Assembly: GCF_035046485.1 (NCBI RefSeq) | Contig: NC_085136.1 | Coordinates: forward strand, 323,544,175-323,608,174 | DNA from: Aedes albopictus | Taxonomy: Eukaryota > Arthropoda > Insecta > Diptera > Culicidae | DNA length: 64,000 nucleotides | Reading direction: 5' to 3' | In this document: positions 31,266 to 42,679 of the stretch, piece by piece | Numbering within the stretch: position 1 is the first letter of the stretch | How the letters are laid out: every line of letters starts with the position of its first letter | The notes under the pieces: model-generated | Databases searched by the model: none | The model's input: the letters and a program-made list of their open reading frames with translations, nothing else | What the model was told of the DNA's origin: nothing | Position numbers and translations under genes: made by a program

Positions 31266-32371
31266 TTTCAGAAGCAAATCCTTCGAAATTTTCCGGAAGT
31301 AATTAATGCTTCATATTACAGTATGACCCATAAAAAAATGCGACAGTTTTCAAAGTCATCGTTCCCCTACTTCGAACTGATTAACCTTGCATGTATCTAT
31401 TGGATAGTATAGTAGAGCCTCTAATCTAATAATGGCAAAGAGACATAAACTGATTTCATGCACTTACGTTTGGAACTATAAAGTTGAACATATGGATGTC
31501 GAAATCGTCCACGCGCCAGAGGCCGTTTTTTAAGGATATCATTTTCTTTCAATTGCTTTCAATCACATTCAATCATATTTTATTTTCAAAATAGTACTTT
31601 TATGGCTGGATAAGGTCTTCAGGAGTTCGTTGGTTCGTCGGACAAGAACGAAAAAAATATTTACTTATAAATTAAGAGACATTTTCTGGAAATTGAATTA
31701 TTTGACAAATGATAATTTTTAGAAAATATAATGTTTTGAGCATGAAATTGTTTATAAGTACTTAGTTTTCGCACCTATCATAAAGGTAGGTTTATATGCC
31801 TTTATCGACAAAAAATTGTTTTGAAAAATGTTTAAACAGTGTTTAGTTTTTTATTAGTTTATCTTAAATATGGTTTTTAATATGTAGCACCTTTTTTAGT
31901 TTTTGTTTCCTAAACATTTGAAATTATTTTTAAAATATTTTTAAAACATGGGCATATTAAAGAGTACATATTTCTTCATTGTTCTCATGTGTTTAAAAGT
32001 TTCTATCTTAGTTTATTTTGCTCTGAAAATTAGAGGAAAACTTGATTTTATTTAGAAATTGTTAACAATTATAAGGTATCCCATATACGTAACCAATGAA
32101 TATTTTGACAAAAATTTTAGAGATCCTGTATGACAATGACCTCCTTATTGTATCCTAATCCAAAAAAGTTTAATTCATTAGGGTTATTTTATTAAAAATC
32201 ATCAAATACCGCAAAAAAATGGAATGTCGCATTTTTTTATGGATAATACTGTAAGAGTTCTGAACTCATAGAACTGCCACTCGATCAAGTTTGAAAAGTA
32301 TCATATTCTCCGTTATTAGTGTAGATCAAAGGACCTCAATTCCACCACAGTTTGAATGATATAGGACGTTG
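31266..32371. other. AT-rich stretch
   Basis: Long A/T runs, no supported gene or repeat. It ends at the target duplication of the next element. Confidence 0.35.
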
Positions 32372-32385
32372 CATCATACACCAAT

Positions 32386-33621
32386 CTCAGTTTGCGATCA
32401 GTCTTCGTATCGGTTGGACGTATTTTCAATTGCGAGAAGCTTTTCTGTCAGTAGTGTGGTGTGATGGCTCTCAATTCCCGAGAGCACACATTTAAAGTAG
32501 ATTTGTCAAACTTCACGCGACGGCCAAGTTATGAACAAATCCACGGTTTTGTTAGGCTAACACTTGGCTTACAACCTAATCAGGTGAAACGCCTGCAAAT
32601 CAATCATGCTGCGAAATGTGTGCATGTTAAATGTGCAGACCAAGCGATGGCTGAAAAATAGTAGAAGAACACGACGGACGACACGAGCTGGAAGTGCAAG
32701 GCAGCAAACATCGAATACGATTAACGATTGACAGTGGTTGTACTGAGGTCAAAGTTCACGACCTCTCCGAGAGTGTGAGCAACGAAGATGTAGCTGGTTT
32801 TCTTCGTCATTTCGGCGAAGTTCACAGTGTGAAAGAATTGAGTTGGGGTCCCTCATTTGCCTACCAAGATGTTTCTTCTGGGGTACGCATAGTAACGATG
32901 ACACTTCGTAGCCACATACGATCGTTTGTTACGATTCGAGGTGCAGAAACTTTGGTTACCTACCGAAATCAACCAGCCTCATGTAAGCATTGCACCCAAC
33001 CACTACACCCCGGTAGTACATGTGTGCAACACAAAAAAACACTCCAAGTCAAACGCAACAATCAATCAACATCCAACGACCTCGCGGGCGATGATAGACC
33101 GACACACAATCTAGTGACCGAATTGAACGAGCCGAACATCTGTTCAAGCTCCAGTGCAGTGGACGAGAACCCGAAGAACAAGCCATCGATCGACGACGTC
33201 GCAACTACCGGTGGTGGAAAAAAGAGGAGGAAGCAGAAAGATCAGCAACAATGCGTACAGCAGCCCGCATGTGTGCAAATGATTGGACAAACAACAGAGT
33301 CGCCGCCGAGAAAAAAGCAGGATGGGAACTTTTTTCGTAAAGTGAAGCAGGGAGACGGAGAGCGCATCCCAGATGTTAATATGAGTACCGATTGGAAGGA
33401 TGATGAGTCGGAGCCCGAGCCCGACCGCAACGACATGGATGCATGGCTTGCCTGGGTGCAAAACAGCATTGATAGAGGAATGCGTAGACGAGACTCCAAA
33501 TCCAATAGTAAATAATGTGTGATTTGTAATTGTGTTTTTTGCTATATGTATTGAATTCGTATTTCGACCCGAATGATCATGTTTGATTAAAGGGTCGTTA
33601 ATAAAAAAACAAACAAACAAA
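32386..33621 (+). mobile_element. ORF1-only non-LTR retroelement with 14-bp target duplication
   Basis: CATCATACACCAAT occurs at 32372-32385 and again at 33622-33635, exactly framing a 1236-bp unit. The unit has a leader starting CTCAGTTTGCGATCAGTC, one ORF1-type gene, and an end TTAATA followed by (AAAC)n. No endonuclease or RT is present and there is no inverted repeat, so it moved as an RNA using enzymes supplied in trans. Its 5' start is likely complete because the leader resembles a non-LTR promoter start; that part is inference. Confidence 0.85.
32464..33514 (+). pseudogene. Non-LTR ORF1 (gag-like) protein with zinc knuckle, one frameshift
   Basis: The gene starts MALNSREHTFKVD at 32464. 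A one-base loss in an A run near 32655-32660 puts a stop at 32659-32661, and the reading continues in the next frame (VEEHDGRHELEVQG) to a TAA at 33513. Downstream of the shift there is an RRM-like region (VKVHDLSESVSNEDVAGFLR) and one CX2CX4HX4C zinc knuckle (CKHCTQPLHPGSTC). The C-terminus is basic then acidic. Total about 350 aa, typical of mosquito non-LTR ORF1 RNA-binding proteins. It is otherwise unbroken, suggesting a recent insertion. Clade not decided. Confidence 0.8.
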
Positions 33622-33821
33622 CATCATACACCAATATTTGTAAAATACTTATAGTTTACATGTATTGTACAGATAATGAACTGTGCGAAGTTGGACACCG
33701 ATGCTTCGTTACGAGTATTGCCCAACTAGAAAATCGGCTGCAAGGATTTTCCAGAAATTCTGTCAGCAATTTTCGGAAGTAACTTCTCACTAAATTCCTT
33801 CCGTATTTTTTCCTAAGCCTC

Positions 33822-33993
33822 GTAGTGTTGGTTCGATTCCCGCTGCAGTCGGTGAAAACTTTTCGTCAAATGGAAAATTCTTCACTGGACCACCGGGTGT
33901 TTCGTGTGTTGTCCGTTGTCTAATGCTAGTGATCGTTCAGTCTGTGCAACCTCTGGTTAAAGACGGTGTAGTGTCCTTGAAAAAAAAAAGAGT
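33822..33993 (+). mobile_element. 5'-truncated tRNA-like SINE
   Basis: B box GGTTCGATTCCCG at 33830-33842 with a SINE body (AAAACTTTTCGTCAAATGG) and an A-run at 33980-33990. The A box is missing. Confidence 0.5.
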
Positions 33994-34168
33994 TTCTCTC
34001 AGAGCATATGGCAGATGTTGTCGCGGAGTTTTCCTCGGAATTCCTGTTGAAGATTTGCCGCGATTCCTACCAGTGTTCTTCTTGGAACATACAGAAAAAC
34101 TTGTAGTTAGAAGACACATAATGTTGCTAATTGACAAATTGAGGGATGAATTTTTGAAAAAAATCGCG

Positions 34169-34238
34169 TTCTGGTGGGATTCGAACCCACGACCCCGTAT
34201 TCGCTAGACCGGTGCTTTAACCAACTAAACCACAGAAC
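34169..34238 (-). repeat. tRNA-like sequence (SINE head or tRNA pseudogene)
   Basis: On the minus strand it begins GTTCTGTGGTTTAGTTGG and has a perfect T arm GTGGGTTCGAATCCCAC. The acceptor pairs at six of seven positions, but the anticodon stem has at least two mismatches, so a functional tRNA is unlikely. Confidence 0.55.
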
Positions 34239-34379
34239 AGGTGATAATTCTGCGGAATAGAAAGCCAAACTGAACCCGAGCCCTCACCATGAACATTCAC
34301 TTTTTCAAGAACCATCTCTTTCAGCTTAGATGTCAATCCACAACACAGCCTCGTTTGTGCCCTTGGGGCTTCTCCATAG

Positions 34380-37300
34380 GATCTTTCCGGGATTTCTCCC
34401 AGCGCTGTCACTGGAGTTATCCCTGGGATTTTGTACTAGAGCTTCTCCAAGGGTTTCAAGGGGTTTTTACTGATTTTCTGCAAGAACTCCTTTCTGGATT
34501 TCTTCCGAAGTTTCTTCTGTAATTTCTTTAAAAAAAATTCGATGGCTTTCTTCTAGAGTTTCTCCTTGGTTTTCTGCAGAGTTTGTTCTCGCAGGATTTT
34601 TTTTTTAAGTTTTACTTGAGATTTCTCTCGGATTTTTATCTGGGTCTTCTATCGGAAGTTCCGATGCTGGTCCTGGAATGTCTCTTAGAGTTTTTTTTTT
34701 CCTGAATTTACACTGGACTTTCTCTTTTTTCCGGATTTCCGCAAGAACTAGTGCTGTTATTCCGCAAGGAGTTCTTCCCGTGACTTCTTTCCTAGCTTTT
34801 TCCAGGGTTTCCTTCGTAATTGTTTACCGGATTTCTTGCAGTGATCCAGCTGAGATGATATTTTTCTCTGGATTATTCCCAGAGTTCTTTCCGGAATTGT
34901 CCCAAGATTCTGGATGCTCCTTTTTGGGATTTCTTTCATAGCTGCTCCAGGAATTCTTGGAGTTTTTCTTGGTATGTTTCCTGGGATTACTTACGAGATT
35001 TCTTGTAAGGAATTCCCGGAGATATATTTGAAGGAATCCCGGTGAAATTTTGCGAAACACTTCGCAAATACTTATTGGAAACATTTCGAGAGGAACTTTT
35101 GAGGAGGAAAGAGAGGGAGAGGAATAGAAACAAATTCTGAGACAAACTGAGACATCCGTGATAGAAATTCGGGAGTAATCCCAGGAGACAACTTTAGCCC
35201 TGGAACCGTCGCCTACCGAAATCCTGCGAGGAAATCAAACAGAAATGTTGGAAAACTCTCTGGAAGAAATCTCTGGAAGAACTTCTATAAAAATCCCGAG
35301 AGAAACTATTGGAAAACTATGCCGAAACTACAAAGAGAAATTCCTGGAAGAACTTTTGAAGAAATACCGGGAAGTGCATACTCTAGTAGAGACCCCGTGA
35401 ACAGAACGCCTGCTGAAATCCTGGAAGGAACTGTGGTAGAAATTTCAGGAACAACTATCAGAACTCCCGACAAAATTCCGGAAGGAACTGAATACGTTAA
35501 AACCTCTGGATATAGGTACTTGAAAAATAAAAACTGGAGAAAGTCAGAAAAAACCTTTTATGTCGTGAAAGAATTCTGCGAGAAATTGGGAAAGAATGCA
35601 AGGAGGAATTGCGGTAGAAATCCGATGAAATAGAATTAAAGGGTAGAATTTCGAAATCACAACATTACTACACCACCAGCACGGAAAACAGTCGTCGAAG
35701 TTCAGGCCCAAAACTGTGTAAGGAATTTATTGGCCATAAGGTCAGAAGAATTACATAATGATAGGACTCCAGAGTGTTTCTTCCTGATTTTTTACAGTGT
35801 TTCGTTGAATGTCAAAGCAATTTCTTGCAATTAACCCAAAGGAAAACTGGGAAAAATATAGAAACATTCCTTAACTGATTTTCGTATTGTATTCAGAAGA
35901 GTTTTGTTTAAAAAAATCTTGGAAGAATTCAGCGATTTGTTGGAAAGTCTTAGACAATAAATGTTTCGCATTTTTCCTTAACATTTTTACTTAAGTTTTG
36001 AGTATATTCCAGTAAAGTTTTTGAAAAGTATAGAAATTTCACAAAATTTCGTCTAATTTTTGGATTATTAACATTTCCTCCTGGAATATCTGATCAATTC
36101 AGGGAATTTTATTTTGTCTTATGGGTACACACCCTGTTAAATCTAGTGCCTATTCTAGATAAAATTCCTCCTAGAGCAATTCACAGCAGGAATACCACGA
36201 AAAAACCCTGGAGGAATAGCAAGAGAAACCCCTGGGAAATCTATAGAGTGATCAGTGAGTAATCTGCTATGAAATTTCTGATTTTGTCGTGAGTAATTAA
36301 TGGAAAACTGTATTTTTTTAATCCCTAGAGGGATCCTGGAGAAATCCTTGGATGAAACGGTAGAATTTCTGGAGGAATCTTGAAAGGAATTTCTGAAAAA
36401 AAACTAGGAAGATCCCCACATTAATACCTGGATGGATATACGGAGTAATTCTAAAAAGAATCATTGGAGAAATCCCTACAAAAATTTCTGGATACAGACC
36501 AAGAGGAGTTCCTGTAGAAATTCCTAGGAAAAATCCTGCAGAAATATCAGCAAGATTTTTTGAAGGAATCCTAAGAAAAACTTTTGGATGTATCACAGCA
36601 TGAGCGCGTTAAAAAATCTTAGGGATACATGTGAAGAGATTCTTATTAAATTCTGCGGAAGTAATCCAGAAGAGATTTCTGTGGGAATTCCCAGAAGAAT
36701 CCCGACGGATTTCCAATTGAAATTCTGAGAGAAATTACAAGAAGAATTTGTAGTGGAATCTCCAATAAACCTTGCGAAATGTGTGGAGGAATATTAGGAA
36801 AATCCCGACAGCAACTCCTGAAGCATTCCAAGTTGGAAATGTACCTCATAATAAATTCCTGTAAGCATACAAAAATTGAAAAATTTGTTCAGAAAAGGCT
36901 AATAAAATCGGATCACCCACTGAATATCGTGTTTGATACTTGTTACGAGTGTATATTAGACAGGGTGTCTACTACCTGGAAAAACCTGGAAAACCTGGAA
37001 TTATCAGGGAATTTTACTCGACCTGGAAAAATCCTGGAATTCTCAGGGAATTCTGATGACAATCAGGGAATTTCTGTGTTTATCATTTCAATACAAATTT
37101 TCAGTTAGAAACGCCTCAAAGCGAATAAAAATTTCGGCTGCGCCGATACTAACTACCCGTTCGTTAAAATTTTATTTATCAGATATTCATTACCCTTGAT
37201 TCTCAAATCTTTCAAACTATTGCAGCGTTATATATTAACTTAGTGACTTAAACCATTTTGCTTCATTTCCATGTGAATAAGCTTACTGTCTTGCAGAATT

Positions 37301-37480
37301 TATTGAGGTTTGCCTAACAAATTCGCAATCGCCTGTAAATGTTGGAAAATTCCTGAAGGAACTTAGAGATATATTTTAAGCGTAGTTCCTGGAACTCCCG
37401 CAGAATATTATTGATCAATTGGAACTCCTGGTGGATTCATGGTCAGTATTTCTAGTGAAATTAACTAGATGACTTCTGGA
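34380..37480. repeat. Decayed GAATTCC-type short repeat field
   Basis: Blocks at about 34380-35080 and 35150-35640, and again 36130-36850 and 37330-37480, are made of variants of GGAATTCCTGGAAGAATTTC and its complement at 12-30 bp spacing. They generate spurious ORFs with RIPG, EEIPG or GFLPE-like words. No gene is present. Confidence 0.7.
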
Positions 37481-38160
37481 AGAATTTTTAAATATTTTTC
37501 TGACCATTTTCTGGCTGAAATCCTATAAACATATCTAACATTTTTGCTAGCAATTTCTATAAAAGGAGAAATCGCTAGAGAGAAAAATCTTGCGGAATTC
37601 CTGAAAAGTACATACTTAAGCGATTCTTTTGCGAAACCAACCAAGGTCTTTGTGTGCAATAACTGAAGCTATGCGTGAAGGGTTTCTTGGAGGATTTGTT
37701 TAAAAGCGTCAGCTGCATTTTTTTTTTTTTAATTTCTGACAATATTTAAGAAAGTTTGTTTAGGAACTACTCGAAAGATTTTCTGCTGGAACGGCAAAAC
37801 TTAACTTATATAAAAATATACTGTAATTTCTTGTTGTTTTCCTTGCTAAATTCCGTCAGAAATTCATAAACAAAATTTTTATCAAATTATGCAGAAAATT
37901 CTCCTAAAGTATCGCCAGGATTGTTTTAAGAATTCCATCAGAAAATCATTTCGCGCTTCCGTCCTAATTGCCGGTGGAATGTTGTCCTTATATGTCATTA
38001 TAGTTGAAACTAGAAATATCCCAAAAAAAAATGCGTTTCCACGAATTTCTAGAAATCTGAAATCATGTTTAGTTTAGTCGATTTGTTAAAGTTTCTTGGA
38101 CCTGGAATGATTTTCAAAAACCTGGAAAAATCCTGGAAATATCAGGGAATTTCATATTCA
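36961..38160. mobile_element. Possible element bounded by CCTGGAAAAACCTGG motifs
   Basis: The word order GGTGTCTACTACCTGG, CCTGGAAAAATCCTGG and TCAGGGAATTT at 36961-37080 recurs as ACCTGGAAAAATCCTGG and TCAGGGAATTT at 38100-38152, in direct orientation. Such motifs are familiar ends of animal repeats, but no family is assigned. Confidence 0.4.
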
Positions 38161-38466
38161 TAATTAAGTCCCTAACCTCAAATCTACCTGTTCAACAAGT
38201 ATAAATTCTCAAATTTTCTGATCAAATGTGCTTCTAATTAGTAGAAAATGACGAGATTAGCTATTTACGATCATTTTCAATTCTATTTTGATCCTATATT
38301 TTCTGCAATTGTAAGTTTTAGGGGCATTGAACAGGTAAAAAGTGAGGTTACGAGACGCCACTGGTATATCTAAAGGCGATAAATGCATAATATTTTGGAT
38401 GGCATAGCGTAAGTTCCATGCATGCACTTAAATCACACCAACATTTAGGACGAACCTAGAGGTGTA

Positions 38467-38706
38467 CAGTAGACGTTCGATAATTGCAAAGCGAACGAAA
38501 ATCCGATAACTGCAACGCCTGACAGTTTCAACAATCCATCAACTGACGTTAAATGAACGTGAACTTCACCCGACTGTTCAATTGGGCTAACATGGCGTAC
38601 CATTTCGGCATTTGACGGTGCGATAACTGCAAATTTGTTGCACTTACCGAACTTGCAGTTAAAAAGCATAACAGTTAAACCGTTTGCACCGACCGAACGT
38701 CTACTA
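38467..38706. mobile_element. MITE with CAGTAGACGTTCG ends
   Basis: CAGTAGACGTTCG at the left faces CGAACGTCTACT at the right. GATAACTGCAA-type words recur inside. The start resembles pogo-type terminal repeats; this is inference. Confidence 0.65.
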
Positions 38707-38872
38707 TGCAGTACAATTCCAACTATATCTTCAAGTTGTTTTACCGTGACTATACTCATAGCAAAACACAACAAATCCTTTTAAAATTGGTGCCAAAGTC
38801 GGCCATACTGGCGGCCATTTTGGGATTTTAACAAGTCTGCCTTTAGGGGTCAATTGGAAAATTAAAAACTTA

Positions 38873-39565
38873 CTTCAATTTCACTCCACATACGAGTTGA
38901 AATTTTCTCCCGTTTTGCATACGACAAAGGCAATCGCACCAAAGCACCAGCTATTCAGTCCAATTGGGTTCTTTAGGGGTATCCCGTTTATTTCATAGTC
39001 TGATTCTCCACCCAAAAATTAGTCAAAATCCAAAATTTCATATTTTTTTGGAGTCCGGGAACCATTTTTAAAATGCATTTCAAGTTTATATGGGGATTTT
39101 TTTTTGTTCGGATCGAACTGTCACTTTATCGATTGAACTGTCATTCTATCCACAAAAATTAAAACTGTTTTGTTAATTTAACCATCAAAACAAAGGTATT
39201 GGAATCCAATAAAATCACGTTATACTCAGAAAAATGAGCTCTTTCGATTGGGCTGTAGAAAATAGCAATATTTTATCCACTAAACAAGCCAATTGTTCAT
39301 CATCACCATACAATTTTCACTTCATCAGGTTCACTTGTTGCAACCTTCAATTCACACCCCACTTCAAAGTTGGATCTCACTGCTTCAAAATGTAGCAAAA
39401 ACTGTTCTTTTACTGTAATTATTCAAGTGAATCACTTTTTTCCCATCGATGAAAAGTAAACAACAAGTTGTCTTCGTCTAGGGAGGATGCAAGCAAATAT
39501 GTGTGTGGAATTGCTGCATGCGAAACACGTAAACGTATTTCACAACCACAAGATTTCTTGGTTGC
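38873..39565. repeat. Dispersed repeat, inverted copy at 49232-49570
   Basis: TTTCACTCCACATACGAGTTG, CGTTTTGCATACGAC, CAATTTTCACTTC, GTTCACTTGTTG and GAATTGCTGCATGCGAAAC occur in the same order in the reverse complement of 49232-49570. About 340 bp in the middle (38963-39305) is absent from the other copy and may be an insertion. Confidence 0.65.
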
Positions 39566-41879
39566 ACTGTGATGGTGTATTATGATCTGATGGGCAAAAA
39601 TTTGAATTGAAATATGTTTGTCGTTATTCTAAAGCTAATTCATCTCAATTCAGAAGCTTTCGGCTCCATCGTACATTGAACACATGATTTGATTTGAATG
39701 GCGAAGAATTTAACCGGATTTTTGAATAAACACCTACGGTTAAATTATAATTTTGATCACACTATGTACCATAGTGTCACGTAGAAGGTATGCCGGGAAT
39801 TAAATTCAGGTTGTGCCCGAAATAGACGTGGAGTGGACGGAAGCAGAATTCGTGGAACAATTATTCAATTTTATTATTTTAGGGAAATTGTAGTTCTTTT
39901 ACAATATTCTTTTACATGATATGGAAGCTAATTTATAGATAAATAATTGATACCAAATTTGTCATGAGATGTTAGGCGAGGTGCAAGAATAGAATCGTGC
40001 ATGATTGGTCGATGCTTACATAGACGGGAATTAGATCAAACCCCAATTTGATCCAAAATTCGTCCACGTGCCCATCGTCAAATTGTGTTCTTGAATTGGC
40101 GAGTGGCTTTTCAATGAAGATTGGGAAACACCGTTCTATCATCATTGCACACTATCAAAGCAATAATCATTGAATTGCTAGAAGAAGCAAGTGGCAGCTA
40201 GGTGGAGGAGGATTGAACGCGGAGACAACACCGCAAGACAGATTTCGCGCCTGCAATACAAAATAGACGGCGCGGCGATTTACCGCAATCAAAGTAGCTC
40301 TGAATGATAAATGTCGCCGCCTGCTTGAATGGCTAGATCAGAACAGGGGCAGCCGTGCACACGATCTCCGAGACTCTCTCTATCTAGGTACCTACCTAGT
40401 CGTTTAAGAGGAATTTTCTAATAAAATGATTATCTGGTCGTTTTTGTCGGGTCGAGGCTCAAGTCTCGCACCAAATGTAGCTAGCACCGTCGTCACGGAA
40501 ACAGGCATAGATCCATCCAAGATCCAATAGAGAACATTCTCGAGGCGGTGCAGTGTGGTGGGGAGGATATAATCTGGCGAACAACAAAGCTAGAAGTGTT
40601 GAGATTGTTGTGCGCATTTAAGTTTCAACGAGTCTGGGATCGAATTTAATGGAACGGGAAGCTTTTCCGTGATGGGATAATGGTTGACAGAAAAGCTCGG
40701 TCTCGTTGTGCTCCAGGAACTGGGCATCCAATCGGCAGGTCGCATTAACATTTATGTAAATGTGTTTCTCAAACTTTGCATAGAAGATTAGTGGGGACTC
40801 TGTAGTATATAGATAATACCATTTCCTCCTTAGCCACGTCCATAAGAGGACAAATAGTCAAACTAAAAGTTACCTTATTAATCCATCTTTTTCAAATTTA
40901 TTCTATTTGAGGACAGGCGATTACGGCACCGTTTGTTTCCGTTTTACTGTTATCATACGCGCAGCTAAAAGGTAACGCGTAAATCCTTTGTTTACAGTAA
41001 GACGATAATGGAAACATTAGGACAAAAAATAGATATCTTAGGCGCTATATCATACAACATGGCGACCATTGATCAGAGCCTACATCATGGCGACCGTGGT
41101 TATTATCAACAGTGATGGTCAACGCATTCACAACTTTTTGTAAACTTACTCAATTAGAATTAGTTCTAATCTCTTTTAAATCTTATCAATCTTAGTAATT
41201 TCAAGTTAATAATAAATACCTAATAGATAGATTAATAGATTCTAAGTTAATGAGATCTCTGATTAAACAAGGCTAAAGAATCCTGTAAGGATTTGCGGTA
41301 ATAATAACTCCCCGCAAACGAGAAAACCATTCGTTCATTAAAAACGGGCATTGTCCTTACAGCAAACCAAGTCGTCGGTATGTTCATAGTTTTAATTACA
41401 CACTTTGCACACGTCCGATGAACTCCGAAAAGAACACCACAACACAATCTACATCGATGTTGGATGTAGAGAAAATAAGCACAAACGAGAAAGGAGTGAA
41501 ACCAAACGACCAAGCAAGGCACTTTGCGTGACTTGCCGCCTGCAAAACAAAATAATAACAAACGAGTGCAATTGGGATGCTTAATTGGGCGTTTTTACTT
41601 TACAATTTACTTCGTCCTAATTGTGAAATGAAAAGCAATTGTTGTCAAGAAGAAAAATACACATGCCTTCTATGTCCACGATCATACCATGCTGGAAACA
41701 CTAGTTTTAATTCGATTACATCTTACCACAATCAAATTTATCATAATGAATGTAATTCTAGACTGTTATCTTAATTCTCTATGGAAATTCGTATCGAGAT
41801 TCGAAGAAACTGGACACCCCTAAACAACCCAATTCACCTCGGTCTCTTACTCGGTGATTGCTTCTTGTGCCACAGAAGA
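39566..41879. other. Unassigned sequence
   Basis: No gene, tRNA or repeat recognised. A 65-residue ORF at 41577-41774 contains CX2C and HX4H, but the spacing is not that of a zinc finger. Confidence 0.3.
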
Positions 41880-42340
41880 AGCTGACTGACCGCTGCTGCT
41901 GCTGCTGCTAAAGCTGCCTGCTGTAAATCACGTATCGGTCTGCCCCGTGCCTTGTGCTTGTGCCAATCCATGAACCGAAAGAAGAAGACCCCTCTCACGG
42001 AAGATGATGGTGGTAGCAGCAGGGAGAGAACCCCAGATACACGAAGCCACACAAGCATGTTGTTTTGCCTCGCCTCGGTCCGGCCGTCTCCCGTTCTGAC
42101 TTTTCCTTTTAGCTCTCGGCGTTTTTGTTTGCAGTGCAATTTCTTCATTTGCGCAGGAGGTTTTCTTTCGTTTCGTTTCTGCCTGTCGAGCGAGGTCGCG
42201 TATGAAGAACCCCCGATGAAGATGAAACAGGCCAAACAAAAACAACGCACTTTTGTCTTCACTCTGTTAGTCGGTGCAGCGATGAACCGGGAGCAATGAA
42301 TGCCACCAAGTCCCAAAGGCCGATCGAGGACAGTGATCCT
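41880..42340. other. GC-rich unique block with CTG repeats
   Basis: (CTG)5-6 at about 41895-41911 and GC content above the flanks. A 182-residue minus-strand ORF covers it but looks like composition, not a gene. It could be a regulatory region. Confidence 0.35.
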
Positions 42341-42561
42341 CGATGAGTTCGATATGCGCGCAGGCGGGAAAAAGTTGATCAAATTTGAGTTGAGTATAAT
42401 CTCGCTTTTTTGAATACAGTATACTTTGAGTTGATAGTAACTTTAATTGCTTGAATATGGAAAGCAATTAAAGCAATTAAAATGTTATTTTACTGTTTTC
42501 TAGGAGAAGAGGTTCAAAAATAGCGTCTGATTTCCATTTAAGGAACGGCTAATCAACATCC

Positions 42562-42677
42562 GATTCCCAGGGAAAGACCTCAAGCTCAACTGTGCACTAT
42601 GATCCTCCGGAAATTAAGGGGTTGGTGTCTGGCCCTGTGTATGAAAGCATTGCAACGGAAAATCAGCAACAGAATAT
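42562..42677 (+). repeat. 116-bp direct repeat, copy 1
   Basis: CTCAAGCTCAACTGTGCACT, GGCCCTGTGTATGAAAGCAT and GAAAATNAGCAACAGAATA match copy 2 at 45073-45188 with about ten differences and equal length. The two copies flank a retrotransposon remnant. Confidence 0.85.
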
Positions 42678-42679
42678 TA

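Noticed and set aside
34169..34238. A functional tRNA gene on the minus strand
   Set aside because: T arm is perfect but the anticodon stem is mismatched and the acceptor has a mismatch; more likely a SINE head or pseudogene.
41577..41774. Zinc-finger-like small protein
   Set aside because: The CX2C and HX4H pairs are 17 residues apart, which does not fit C2H2, and codon use is not distinctive.
41834..42382. 182-residue minus-strand ORF
   Set aside because: Low-complexity, no domain, overlaps an equally long ORF in another frame and one on the + strand; explained by GC content and CTG repeats.
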